Shown piece after piece: positions 57,957 to 64,000 of a stretch of 64,000 nt of DNA. Position numbers and translations under genes: made by a program. The notes beneath the pieces were generated by a model. It saw only the letters and a program-made list of their open reading frames with translations. It had not been told where the DNA came from and ran no database searches. How positions within the stretch are numbered: position 1 is the first letter of the stretch; every line of letters begins with the position of its first letter. Origin of the DNA: Paralcaligenes ureilyticus (GTDB lineage Bacteria > Pseudomonadota > Gammaproteobacteria > Burkholderiales > Burkholderiaceae_B); the NCBI RefSeq assembly GCF_004346225.1, contig NZ_SMAJ01000001.1:248001-312000 (forward strand), written 5' to 3'.

Positions 57957-58958
57957 TCAGTTACCGGCAGAAATGGCAGGGCCGGGAAAGAATAGATCGG
58001 CGAGCGTCTCGGGCCGATTTTTTATTGTCTTGATATCGTTCATGAACTTTGCGTACTTCATGACTTTTTCTGGTTTGGCGGTGTACTTGGTGGACGGGTC
58101 GTTCAAGATTGCGACCATTTCAGTGACGTCGCCGCCACCGCCCATGGAGGCAATAAGCACCTTGGCTGCAGCCTGTTTGTCTGCCTTGATCATATCCTGC
58201 GCTTCTTGAAGCGCAGCTACGAACGCGGCGTAAATCTTGGGATTTTTGTCGTGAAAGGCAGTCGTTGTAGATACCATGGTAAACGTGGTTGACCCGCCCA
58301 TGACGTCATCTGAATTTTGGATAGTGCGCACTCCCTTTGTTTTCATTTCGCGCTGGGCAAGCGGCGATGATGCGTAATGCGCGGCGATGTTTCCGCTACC
58401 CGATATCAGCGACACCGCGGCATCGGAGTGTTTCATGGTGACGGTATAGGGGTCGAAGCGGAACACCTGGTCCTTGCCGTACTTTTCCATGGCGTACATT
58501 TGCATCACGATAGACGGAATGGACGACTTTACAGAAGTGACTGCAATTTTGTCGCCTTGCTTCAGGTCGTCGATAGACTTCAAATGCGGTACGCGTGTAT
58601 TCAGATACATGGGCATGGAACTGATGGCCGCCACGCCTTTGACGTTTGCCGTGCCTTTGGTGCGATCCCACAAAAGCAGGAAGGAAGGTGGGCCAGCCGA
58701 GATGAAGTCGGCGGAACCCGACAGCAAGGCGTCTATCATCACCGAAGGCCCACCGATATTGGCCCAGCTGATCGTCACTTTTTGCCCTGCCTTCTCGGCG
58801 TATTTCTCGATGAGCTTGTGCTCTTTCATCATGTAAAGCGGTAAAAATCCGAACCCGCCAGCCCCCAGCGGGATATTCAGCTTACTGACTTCAGCATTTG
58901 CGCCCAGGGGCATTAGCCCCGCGGCAGCCAGTAAAACCATGGTAATTTGCTTTTTCAT
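57957..58958 (-). CDS. ABC transporter periplasmic substrate-binding protein (SsuA/TauA/NMT1-like)
   Basis: The 333-aa receptor has a Sec signal peptide (MKKQITMVLLAAAGLMPLGA, then NA/E). The NMT1/SsuA fold follows with PSVMIDALLSGSADFISAGPP near residue 70 and DDLKQGDKIAVTSVKSS near 128. It is the first gene of the import set and the most likely determinant of substrate. The genomic link to PrpD, HIBADH and carboxymuconolactone-decarboxylase-like enzymes favours an organic acid over taurine, but this is inference. Confidence 0.9.
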   Translation of the reverse strand: MKKQITMVLLAAAGLMPLGANAEVSKLNIPLGAGGFGFLPLYMMKEHKLIEKYAEKAGQKVTISWANIGGPSVMIDALLSGSADFISAGPPSFLLLWDRTKGTANVKGVAAISSMPMYLNTRVPHLKSIDDLKQGDKIAVTSVKSSIPSIVMQMYAMEKYGKDQVFRFDPYTVTMKHSDAAVSLISGSGNIAAHYASSPLAQREMKTKGVRTIQNSDDVMGGSTTFTMVSTTTAFHDKNPKIYAAFVAALQEAQDMIKADKQAAAKVLIASMGGGGDVTEMVAILNDPSTKYTAKPEKVMKYAKFMNDIKTIKNRPETLADLFFPGPAISAGN

Positions 58959-59032
58959 TGTCTTCTCCTTTGGTGGTTGTACCGCGCCTCCTGCATTATT
59001 CGCCGGCCTGGAATACGCCGACAGATAAGGTG

Positions 59033-59947
59033 CTACGGCGATGGGGGCTTACTTATCTGGATACCGGCGAGCTGCTCGCTGAGCAACGCGACGGCGGTGT
59101 GATCGGCCTGAGGGCCCAATACGGCGCTGGCGCCGGCCCATAGGTTGCGACACAGATCCGAGAATGGCGCATTCACGTTGTTCTCATGCGCAATACCCAG
59201 AGCGATGTTCAAGTCTTTGACCATAAGGCTCATGGCGAAGCCTGAATTGAACTTACGCGAAAGCACGTACTGCTTGAACTTCTTCTGTGTGCTGTTGTTC
59301 ATGCCCGTTGACACATTTAAGACATCCACCATGGTTTCCGGTTCTATACCAAAACGCGAGCCGATGATAAGCGCCTCGATACCGATCAGGTATCCCGCGG
59401 ACGACACCAGGTTGTTCAGTGCCTTCATGGCATGGCCGGTACCCACTTTCCCGATGCTGATGACGCTGCCCAACGCATTCAAGATAGGCATGGCGGCGTC
59501 GATATCAGCCTTTTCTCCACCCGCCATAATGGTCAGTTCGCCCGTTCGGGCCCTGGGCACGCCGCCCGAGACCGGTGCATCGAACAAAACGACCCCTTGT
59601 CGGGCAAGTCGTTCGCTGAACTCCACCGTCTGGCTGGGAATGCCCGAGGTCATCTCGATGACGACCGTGCCGGGCCGCAAGCTGGCGGCCAGGCCTTGCG
59701 GACCGAACAGTACGTCCTGCACGATGGCGCTGTTAGGCAAAATCGTTATGATGACGTCAGACTCTTTGCCCAGTGCGGCAAGCGTGTCGGTGGGCTTGAT
59801 GCCATAATCTTTGGCAAAGGCGGCTGTCCGGTCTGGGTTGTTGTCGAAGACAGCAAGCGGGTAGCCCGCCTTGAGCAGGCACCCAGCCATGGGCGCGCCC
59901 ATGGCACCGACGCCCACGAAGCCAATTTTGGGTTTCGTCAAGGCCAT
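59033..59947 (-). CDS. 3-hydroxyisobutyrate-dehydrogenase-family NAD(P)-dependent oxidoreductase
   Basis: The 304-aa enzyme has the N-terminal GFVGVGAMGAPMAGCLLKAG (GxGxxG, residues 9-28) for NAD(P). DAPVSGGVPRARTGELTIMAGG near 125 and the catalytic lysine region GTGHAMKALNNLVS near 172 complete the beta-hydroxyacid dehydrogenase pattern. The family oxidises or reduces small hydroxy acids (hydroxyisobutyrate, tartronate semialdehyde). Its start overlaps the stop of the upstream decarboxylase-like gene by one base. Confidence 0.9.
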   Translation of the reverse strand: MALTKPKIGFVGVGAMGAPMAGCLLKAGYPLAVFDNNPDRTAAFAKDYGIKPTDTLAALGKESDVIITILPNSAIVQDVLFGPQGLAASLRPGTVVIEMTSGIPSQTVEFSERLARQGVVLFDAPVSGGVPRARTGELTIMAGGEKADIDAAMPILNALGSVISIGKVGTGHAMKALNNLVSSAGYLIGIEALIIGSRFGIEPETMVDVLNVSTGMNNSTQKKFKQYVLSRKFNSGFAMSLMVKDLNIALGIAHENNVNAPFSDLCRNLWAGASAVLGPQADHTAVALLSEQLAGIQISKPPSP

Positions 59948-60360
59948 TATTTTGCTCCAGCCGGTTTACGTTTCGCCTTTTCCTCGGCGATGACTTCTGC
60001 GGCAACCTTCATGCCGTCTAGAGCGGCGGGTACGCCGCAGTAAATCGCGACCTGAAGGAAGATCTCCTTGATGTCATCCTGGGTGAGGCCATTATTAAGC
60101 GCGCCACGCACATGCAGTCGGATTTCGTGCGGCCGATTCAGGGCCGATAACATCGACAAATTAACGATGCTGCGCGTGCGGCGGTCCAGACCCGGCCGCC
60201 CCCAGAGCTCTCCCCAACACCACTCGGTGACCAGCTTTTGCATGTCCGCCGTGAAATCGTCGGCAGCGTCGAGGGATTTTTGCACGTGCTCGGCGCCGAG
60301 TACCTCTTGGCGGTTTTTCAAGCCTTTGGCAAACAGCTCGGTGTTGAATTCTTTGCGCAT
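59947..60360 (-). CDS. carboxymuconolactone-decarboxylase-family protein
   Basis: The 137-aa product has the CMD helical fold: LWGRPGLDRRTRSIVNLSML near residue 55, EIRLHVRGALNNGLT near 82, and EIFLQVAIYCGVPAAL near 103. It lacks the CxxC pair of AhpD-type peroxidases, so it is closer to PcaC, which decarboxylates gamma-carboxymuconolactone. No other pca gene is present, so the real substrate may differ. It is the first gene of the leftward group and faces the second prpD across an AT-rich gap. Confidence 0.87.
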   Translation of the reverse strand: MRKEFNTELFAKGLKNRQEVLGAEHVQKSLDAADDFTADMQKLVTEWCWGELWGRPGLDRRTRSIVNLSMLSALNRPHEIRLHVRGALNNGLTQDDIKEIFLQVAIYCGVPAALDGMKVAAEVIAEEKAKRKPAGAK

Positions 60361-60415
60361 GAAGTTTTGGCTCCTGAATGGGTGACGAGGAAATACGGCG
60401 AAGTATGATTATAAA

Positions 60416-60449
60416 AATACAATCTGTCAATCATATCGTAATACAATCT
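60416..60449. promoter_or_regulatory. candidate GntR operator in the divergent promoter region
   Basis: AATACAATCT occurs twice (60416-60425 and 60440-60449), 24 bp apart, in the AT-rich gap between the decarboxylase-like gene and prpD copy 2. The reverse motif ATTGTATT occurs at 62013-62020, upstream of the gntR-type gene. A shared element at both promoters is what a local regulator would bind; the assignment is inference. Confidence 0.4.
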
Positions 60450-60507
60450 ACATATAGTTTTTCAGTATTACATTGATGTCTCCCACTGACAGGAACGCAA
60501 TCACCTC

Positions 60508-61881
60508 ATGGAAACCAGAACGCCAGCAGCACCATCAAGTCCAGTCTCGGCACAACTCGCCGCTTTTATCAGCGATGCCTCATGGGAAGTGATCCCCGAC
60601 CACATCCGTCACGAGGCCAAGCGGTCGGTGCTGAATTATTTTGCGGTGGCTCTAGCGGGCTGCAACGACCCCACCCTGGATCGCGCCGTAGAGACTTATG
60701 CGCGCTTCTCCGCCGGCCCCCAAGCCACACTGGTTGGCCGGCGTGAACGACTGGACATGCTTAACGCCGGGGCATTGAACGCCATGAGCGCGAACGTGTA
60801 CGACTACGACGACACGCATATCCCAACCATTATTCACCCGACGTCGCCCGTCGCCTCCTCCTTGTTCGCCTTTAGCGAAACCCAGCCTCTTTCGGGAAAG
60901 GACTTCATGCTGGCCTTTGTGCTCGGCGTCGAGGCCCAATGCCGTATCGGCCTTGCCATCTCCCCCTTCCACTACAACAGAGGCTGGCACATTACCTCTA
61001 CCTGTGGCGTATTCGGCTCCGCCATGGCCATCGGAAAGACGCTGAAATTGACTCCCACCGAGCTATGCTGGGCTTTGGGTTCGGCAGCCTGCCAGGCCGG
61101 AGGACTTGTGGAATCCCTGGGAACCATGTCCAAAAGCGTCAGTGTGGGCAACGCGGCCCGCAATGGCATGCTGGCGGCGCTTCTGGCCAAGGAGGGCTTC
61201 GATGGCCCGGCACAGCCGCTGGAAGGCGTAAACGGGTTTCTCCGAGTTTTTGGCGACGAGCCGAACTTCAGTGCCGTGACCCGGAGTTTGGGTGAAAGCT
61301 GGGAAATCGCCAAGGTAGCCTACAAGCCCTACCCCTGCGGAGTGGTGCTCAACCCCGTGCTGGATGCATGTCTGGCATTGTCCGCCCGCATTGATCCACG
61401 CAGGCTCGACACGATCGAATCCATTGATCTCACCGGCCACCCTTTGCTGCGCCAGCGCACCGATCGACCGGATATCAAGACGGGGCGCGAATCACAGGTC
61501 AGCGCCCAGCACGCCGTGCCAGTCTCTTTGCTTCGCGGCAGCGCAGGTTTGGACGCGTTCTCCGACCAGGCCGTCGGTGACCCGAAGCTGCGTGCGCTAG
61601 GATCGCTCCTACGCTTCCATGACGATGAAACGTACTCAATAGACAGCGCCAAAGTCATGCTGCGATTCCGTGATCAGTCGACCGAGCAAGAGCATGTGCA
61701 AATGGCGCGGGGGTCGCTGCAGCGGCCGTTGACAGACGATGAAATAGAAGCCAAACTGCGCGACCTTTGCCGCTATGGGCGCTCGGGATGCGACGCCGGC
61801 CGTTTGATCCAGGCTGTCTGGGACATGGAAGATGCTGCAGACATGGGACGCCTGGCCAGACTGGCCGAAGCGCCTAATTGA
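60508..61881 (+). CDS. MmgE/PrpD family protein (copy 2)
   Basis: The 457-aa protein has the MmgE/PrpD domain, with NAMSANVYDYDDTHIPTIIH near residue 92, HITSTCGVFGSAMAIGKTL near 155 and a C-terminal part with AYKPYPCGVVLNPVLDAC near 270. It is clearly paralogous in fold to copy 1 but only distantly similar. It probably catalyses a dehydratase or isomerase step on the same substrate chain. The DDTH segment keeps the residues typical of the family. Confidence 0.87.
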   Translation: METRTPAAPSSPVSAQLAAFISDASWEVIPDHIRHEAKRSVLNYFAVALAGCNDPTLDRAVETYARFSAGPQATLVGRRERLDMLNAGALNAMSANVYDYDDTHIPTIIHPTSPVASSLFAFSETQPLSGKDFMLAFVLGVEAQCRIGLAISPFHYNRGWHITSTCGVFGSAMAIGKTLKLTPTELCWALGSAACQAGGLVESLGTMSKSVSVGNAARNGMLAALLAKEGFDGPAQPLEGVNGFLRVFGDEPNFSAVTRSLGESWEIAKVAYKPYPCGVVLNPVLDACLALSARIDPRRLDTIESIDLTGHPLLRQRTDRPDIKTGRESQVSAQHAVPVSLLRGSAGLDAFSDQAVGDPKLRALGSLLRFHDDETYSIDSAKVMLRFRDQSTEQEHVQMARGSLQRPLTDDEIEAKLRDLCRYGRSGCDAGRLIQAVWDMEDAADMGRLARLAEAPN

Positions 61882-62264
61882 GCATGCCTATTGAACATAC
61901 CTATTATTTTGCCTGCTGCGCCGGCCAAAGCACGATGCCCGCAAACACATGCAGAGTTACCAGTCGAACACACAGCAATTATTCTGTCGGCCATTGTGAT
62001 TTTTTACCTAATATTGTATTATTGAATTATCGAATTAATACATATTTTGACCTTCAGCATTGTCGGAAGATCGCCCTCATGGCGCTCGCCCCAGGTCTAA
62101 ACGGCTGGGCGATACTGGCCAATTCCGACAGCTTGGAAAACAACAGGGCGAAGGAAAAGGCGGCGGCTGGACTAAACTTGGCATCTATGCACGTTTCAGG
62201 TACGGAACCAAGCGCCTGAGACGTGCGCACCTTTTTTAACGCTCGCTAAATACAGAGAAATAAT
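61882..62264. other. AT-rich intergenic region before the GntR gene
   Basis: The 383-bp gap holds an AT-rich stretch at about 62000-62060 with ATTGTATT, the reverse of the AATACAAT element found at 60416 and 60440. A 113-codon frame (61878-62219) crosses it but has no domain and overlaps prpD copy 2, so I do not call it a gene. The promoter of the regulator gene is expected here. Confidence 0.4.
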
Positions 62265-62945
62265 ATGAAGCCCCAAGATGCGGATGATGATTTCAAGGTG
62301 CATCGTGTCGCAGCGGTGTTGCGCCATAGCGTTACGGAAAGCATACGCAATGCCATTCTGGCGCGCCGCTTTCTGCCAGGGGATCGCCTGCCTGAACGAG
62401 AACTGTGCGAGATGACGGGCGTGAGTCGCACTTTGGTGCGTGAAGCGCTGCGCGAACTCGAAACCGAACGATTGATCAAAGTCATCCCGCATCGCGGGCC
62501 AGTCGTCGAGACCATCACACCCGAACAGGCCGACGGCATCTATAGGGTACGGGAAGAGCTTGAAGGCTTGGCCAGCCAGCTTTTCGCCGAACGCGCCACA
62601 CCGGATCACCTCAAGGCCCTGAAAAAGGCCTACACGGATCTTAAAGCTTCGCATACCAAAGTTGATCCGTTGGGTCAACTGAAAGCCAAGAATAATTTTT
62701 ACCGATGCTTGCTCAATGGCGCGGGCAACGAAGCGCTGTCCAATAGCCTACGCCTGCTCAATTCGCAGATCATGCTGCTACGTTCGATGTCCATGGCGGC
62801 ACCTGGACGCGCCAACAAAAGCCTTGCTGAATTGGGCGAGCTACTGAAGGCGCTTGAGGCTAAAGATGAGAAGGCCGCTCGCAAGGCGGGAAGCCGCCAC
62901 GTCCGAAACGCATCGGCCATCGCGATCACGCTGTTACGCCAGTAA
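62265..62945 (+). CDS. GntR-family regulator, FadR/FCD subgroup
   Basis: In the 226-aa protein, a winged HTH (about residues 15-80, with RFLPGDRLPERELCEMTGVSRTLVREALRELE) is followed by an FCD ligand domain (about 88-215). FCD regulators normally respond to organic-acid metabolites such as lactate, pyruvate derivatives or dicarboxylates. It sits between prpD copy 2 and the MBL gene and likely represses the surrounding cluster, binding the AATACAAT elements. The ligand is unknown. Confidence 0.9.
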   Translation: MKPQDADDDFKVHRVAAVLRHSVTESIRNAILARRFLPGDRLPERELCEMTGVSRTLVREALRELETERLIKVIPHRGPVVETITPEQADGIYRVREELEGLASQLFAERATPDHLKALKKAYTDLKASHTKVDPLGQLKAKNNFYRCLLNGAGNEALSNSLRLLNSQIMLLRSMSMAAPGRANKSLAELGELLKALEAKDEKAARKAGSRHVRNASAIAITLLRQ

Positions 62946-63055
62946 GAAGGAAGCAACCCGCCCAAAGGCCTAAGGCAATTTTCGGCCACCCGGAACAACA
63001 AGACTACGCGCCAGCCCGCTGGCCCATTATTAAACAGGACCCTGGAGACAAACCC

Positions 63056-63877
63056 ATGGATACTCAAGGCATTGCGCCATTTGAACTCTACGCCATCAGA
63101 TATGCGCGCCATGGCGGCCGCAAGGCGCAGGACAACTATATGGGCACCGTTGACTTCCATGATGCCGAGTCTGACCTTGATTATTATGTATGGGTGGCCA
63201 GGCGCCACAGCGAGATATATGTCATCGACACTGGCTTCGAAGAGCAGTCGGCACGGGAACGCGGGCGCGAGATCCTCATCTCGGTCAAAGATGGCCTGGC
63301 TCTTCTCGGGGTGGCCACCGAAACCGTCGAACACGTCATTCTTACTCATCTGCACTACGACCACGCGGGCACTCTGGACCAGTTCCCCAAAGCTAAGTTC
63401 CATATCCAGGATGCAGAATCAGCCTACGCAACGGGCAGATGCATGTGCCATCCAGCCTTGCGCCACCCTTTCAATGTGGAAGACACAGTCAGCTTTGTTC
63501 GCAAGCTCTATGGCGGCCAGGTGGAGTTCCATCGCGGCGATGCGGAACTGGCGCCCGGCTTGACGCTGCATCTGGTTGGAGGCCATACGATGGGCCTGCA
63601 AGTTGTCCGTGTCTGGACCCAACGCGGCTGGGTGGTTATTGCGTCCGACGCCACTCACCTTTACGGAAACATCGATCGCCAGATACCGTTTCCCATCGTC
63701 TATAACGTCGGCGACATGATGGAAGGCCACAAGCTGGTGCGACGTCTGGCCGACTCGTCCCAACACATTATTCCTGGTCACGACCCACAGGTCATGCGGC
63801 GGTACCCTGCCCTGTCGCCCGACACCGCCGGAAAAGTGGTCCGGTTGGATGCGGCCCCCAATCATTCGACCGAATAA
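63056..63877 (+). CDS. AiiA-like metallo-beta-lactamase-fold lactonase/hydrolase
   Basis: The 273-aa protein has the motif HLHYDHAG (HxHxDH) near residues 99-106, a further ligand in LVGGHTMGLQ near 180, ASDATHLYGN near 200 and HIIPGHDP near 242. This set is that of the AHL-lactonase-like branch, with two metal ions. A GGAG ribosome site precedes the ATG. It has no signal peptide, so it acts in the cytoplasm. In this cluster it more likely opens a lactone intermediate than a quorum signal; the assignment is inference. Confidence 0.88.
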   Translation: MDTQGIAPFELYAIRYARHGGRKAQDNYMGTVDFHDAESDLDYYVWVARRHSEIYVIDTGFEEQSARERGREILISVKDGLALLGVATETVEHVILTHLHYDHAGTLDQFPKAKFHIQDAESAYATGRCMCHPALRHPFNVEDTVSFVRKLYGGQVEFHRGDAELAPGLTLHLVGGHTMGLQVVRVWTQRGWVVIASDATHLYGNIDRQIPFPIVYNVGDMMEGHKLVRRLADSSQHIIPGHDPQVMRRYPALSPDTAGKVVRLDAAPNHSTE

Positions 63878-64000
63878 GCGCCCTTGGCGCCCGGCGTACG
63901 GGCAGATGGCCGAACAACCGCCTGAGCCGGTTGCGGATACGTAGAAACTTCAAGACGCATCCCTCGAAAACGCCGAGACGCTGAGGCGGCACAGGGCCTC

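Noticed and set aside
61878-62219. 113-aa frame before the GntR gene
   Set aside because: It overlaps the end of prpD copy 2, crosses the AT-rich promoter region and has no recognisable family.
63878-64000. Leftward frame 63792-63992 as a gene
   Set aside because: It overlaps the lactonase-like gene, lacks a domain and is probably a shadow frame. The last 123 bases show nothing I can support.

Overview
The window looks like a chromosome segment of a GC-rich betaproteobacterium, most likely Alcaligenaceae (Burkholderiales). The grounds are the housekeeping gene order (tamB-tamA-mrp, metG, trmB, ffh divergent from a ypjD-like gene, ampD, htpG), a Bug-family tricarboxylate receptor, and a dispersed palindromic repeat in the core region. 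No rRNA or CRISPR array is present. The genus call is inference from gene content only.

Layout. (1) 1-4.2 kb: tamB (cut by the window edge), tamA and mrp in one leftward overlapping operon, then a small membrane protein. (2) 4.4-13.3 kb: a catabolic block between mrp and metG, two genes that are neighbours in some relatives. It holds an ATP-dependent hydantoinase/oxoprolinase pair, a LysR regulator, a Bug solute receptor and a three-subunit flavin/[2Fe-2S] dehydrogenase of the opine/D-hydroxyproline/HcnABC type. (3) 13.4-25.6 kb: core genes metG, a cation efflux gene, a GST, tRNA-Gly(CCC), trmB, pip, ffh, a ypjD-like gene, a PP0621-like gene, ampD, htpG and a DMT exporter. REP-like palindromes sit at the convergent gene ends.

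(4) 25.77-about 51.4 kb: a genomic island at tRNA-Leu(CAA). A decayed tyrosine integrase lies directly downstream of the tRNA, followed by stacked defence genes. First comes a leftward, translationally coupled SIR2 / small middle protein / SMC-like ATPase operon, which fits a Lamassu (ABC-3C) system with a SIR2 effector. Next are a broken traD-like conjugation gene, a HEPN/MtlR-like gene ending in an integron-type attC site, and a trypsin-like protease gene. Two related 141-bp mobile-element-like sequences in opposite orientation bracket this part (27.07 and 35.98 kb). After them come a complete Gabija pair (gajA-gajB), a four-gene rightward operon (SNF2 helicase with a PLD-like N-terminus, DUF4391-like protein, type III Mod and Res), and a self-inhibited Fic protein preceded by 16-bp direct repeats. 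The right boundary is not marked by any tRNA repeat I could find.

(5) 51.5-54.8 kb: a metallo-beta-lactamase-fold hydrolase, a nitroreductase, a SigJ-type ECF sigma factor and the tail of an antitoxin-like gene. (6) 54.9-63.9 kb: a second catabolic cluster with a taurine/aliphatic-sulfonate-type ABC importer (permease frameshifted), two MmgE/PrpD proteins, a 3-hydroxyisobutyrate-dehydrogenase-like enzyme, a carboxymuconolactone-decarboxylase-like protein, a GntR/FCD regulator and a lactonase-like MBL protein. AT-rich shared sequence elements suggest common control by the GntR protein; the substrate is unknown.

The strongest candidates for new biology are the SIR2-middle-SMC operon, the helicase/DUF4391-extended type III R-M operon, and the attC-bearing cassette embedded between them.
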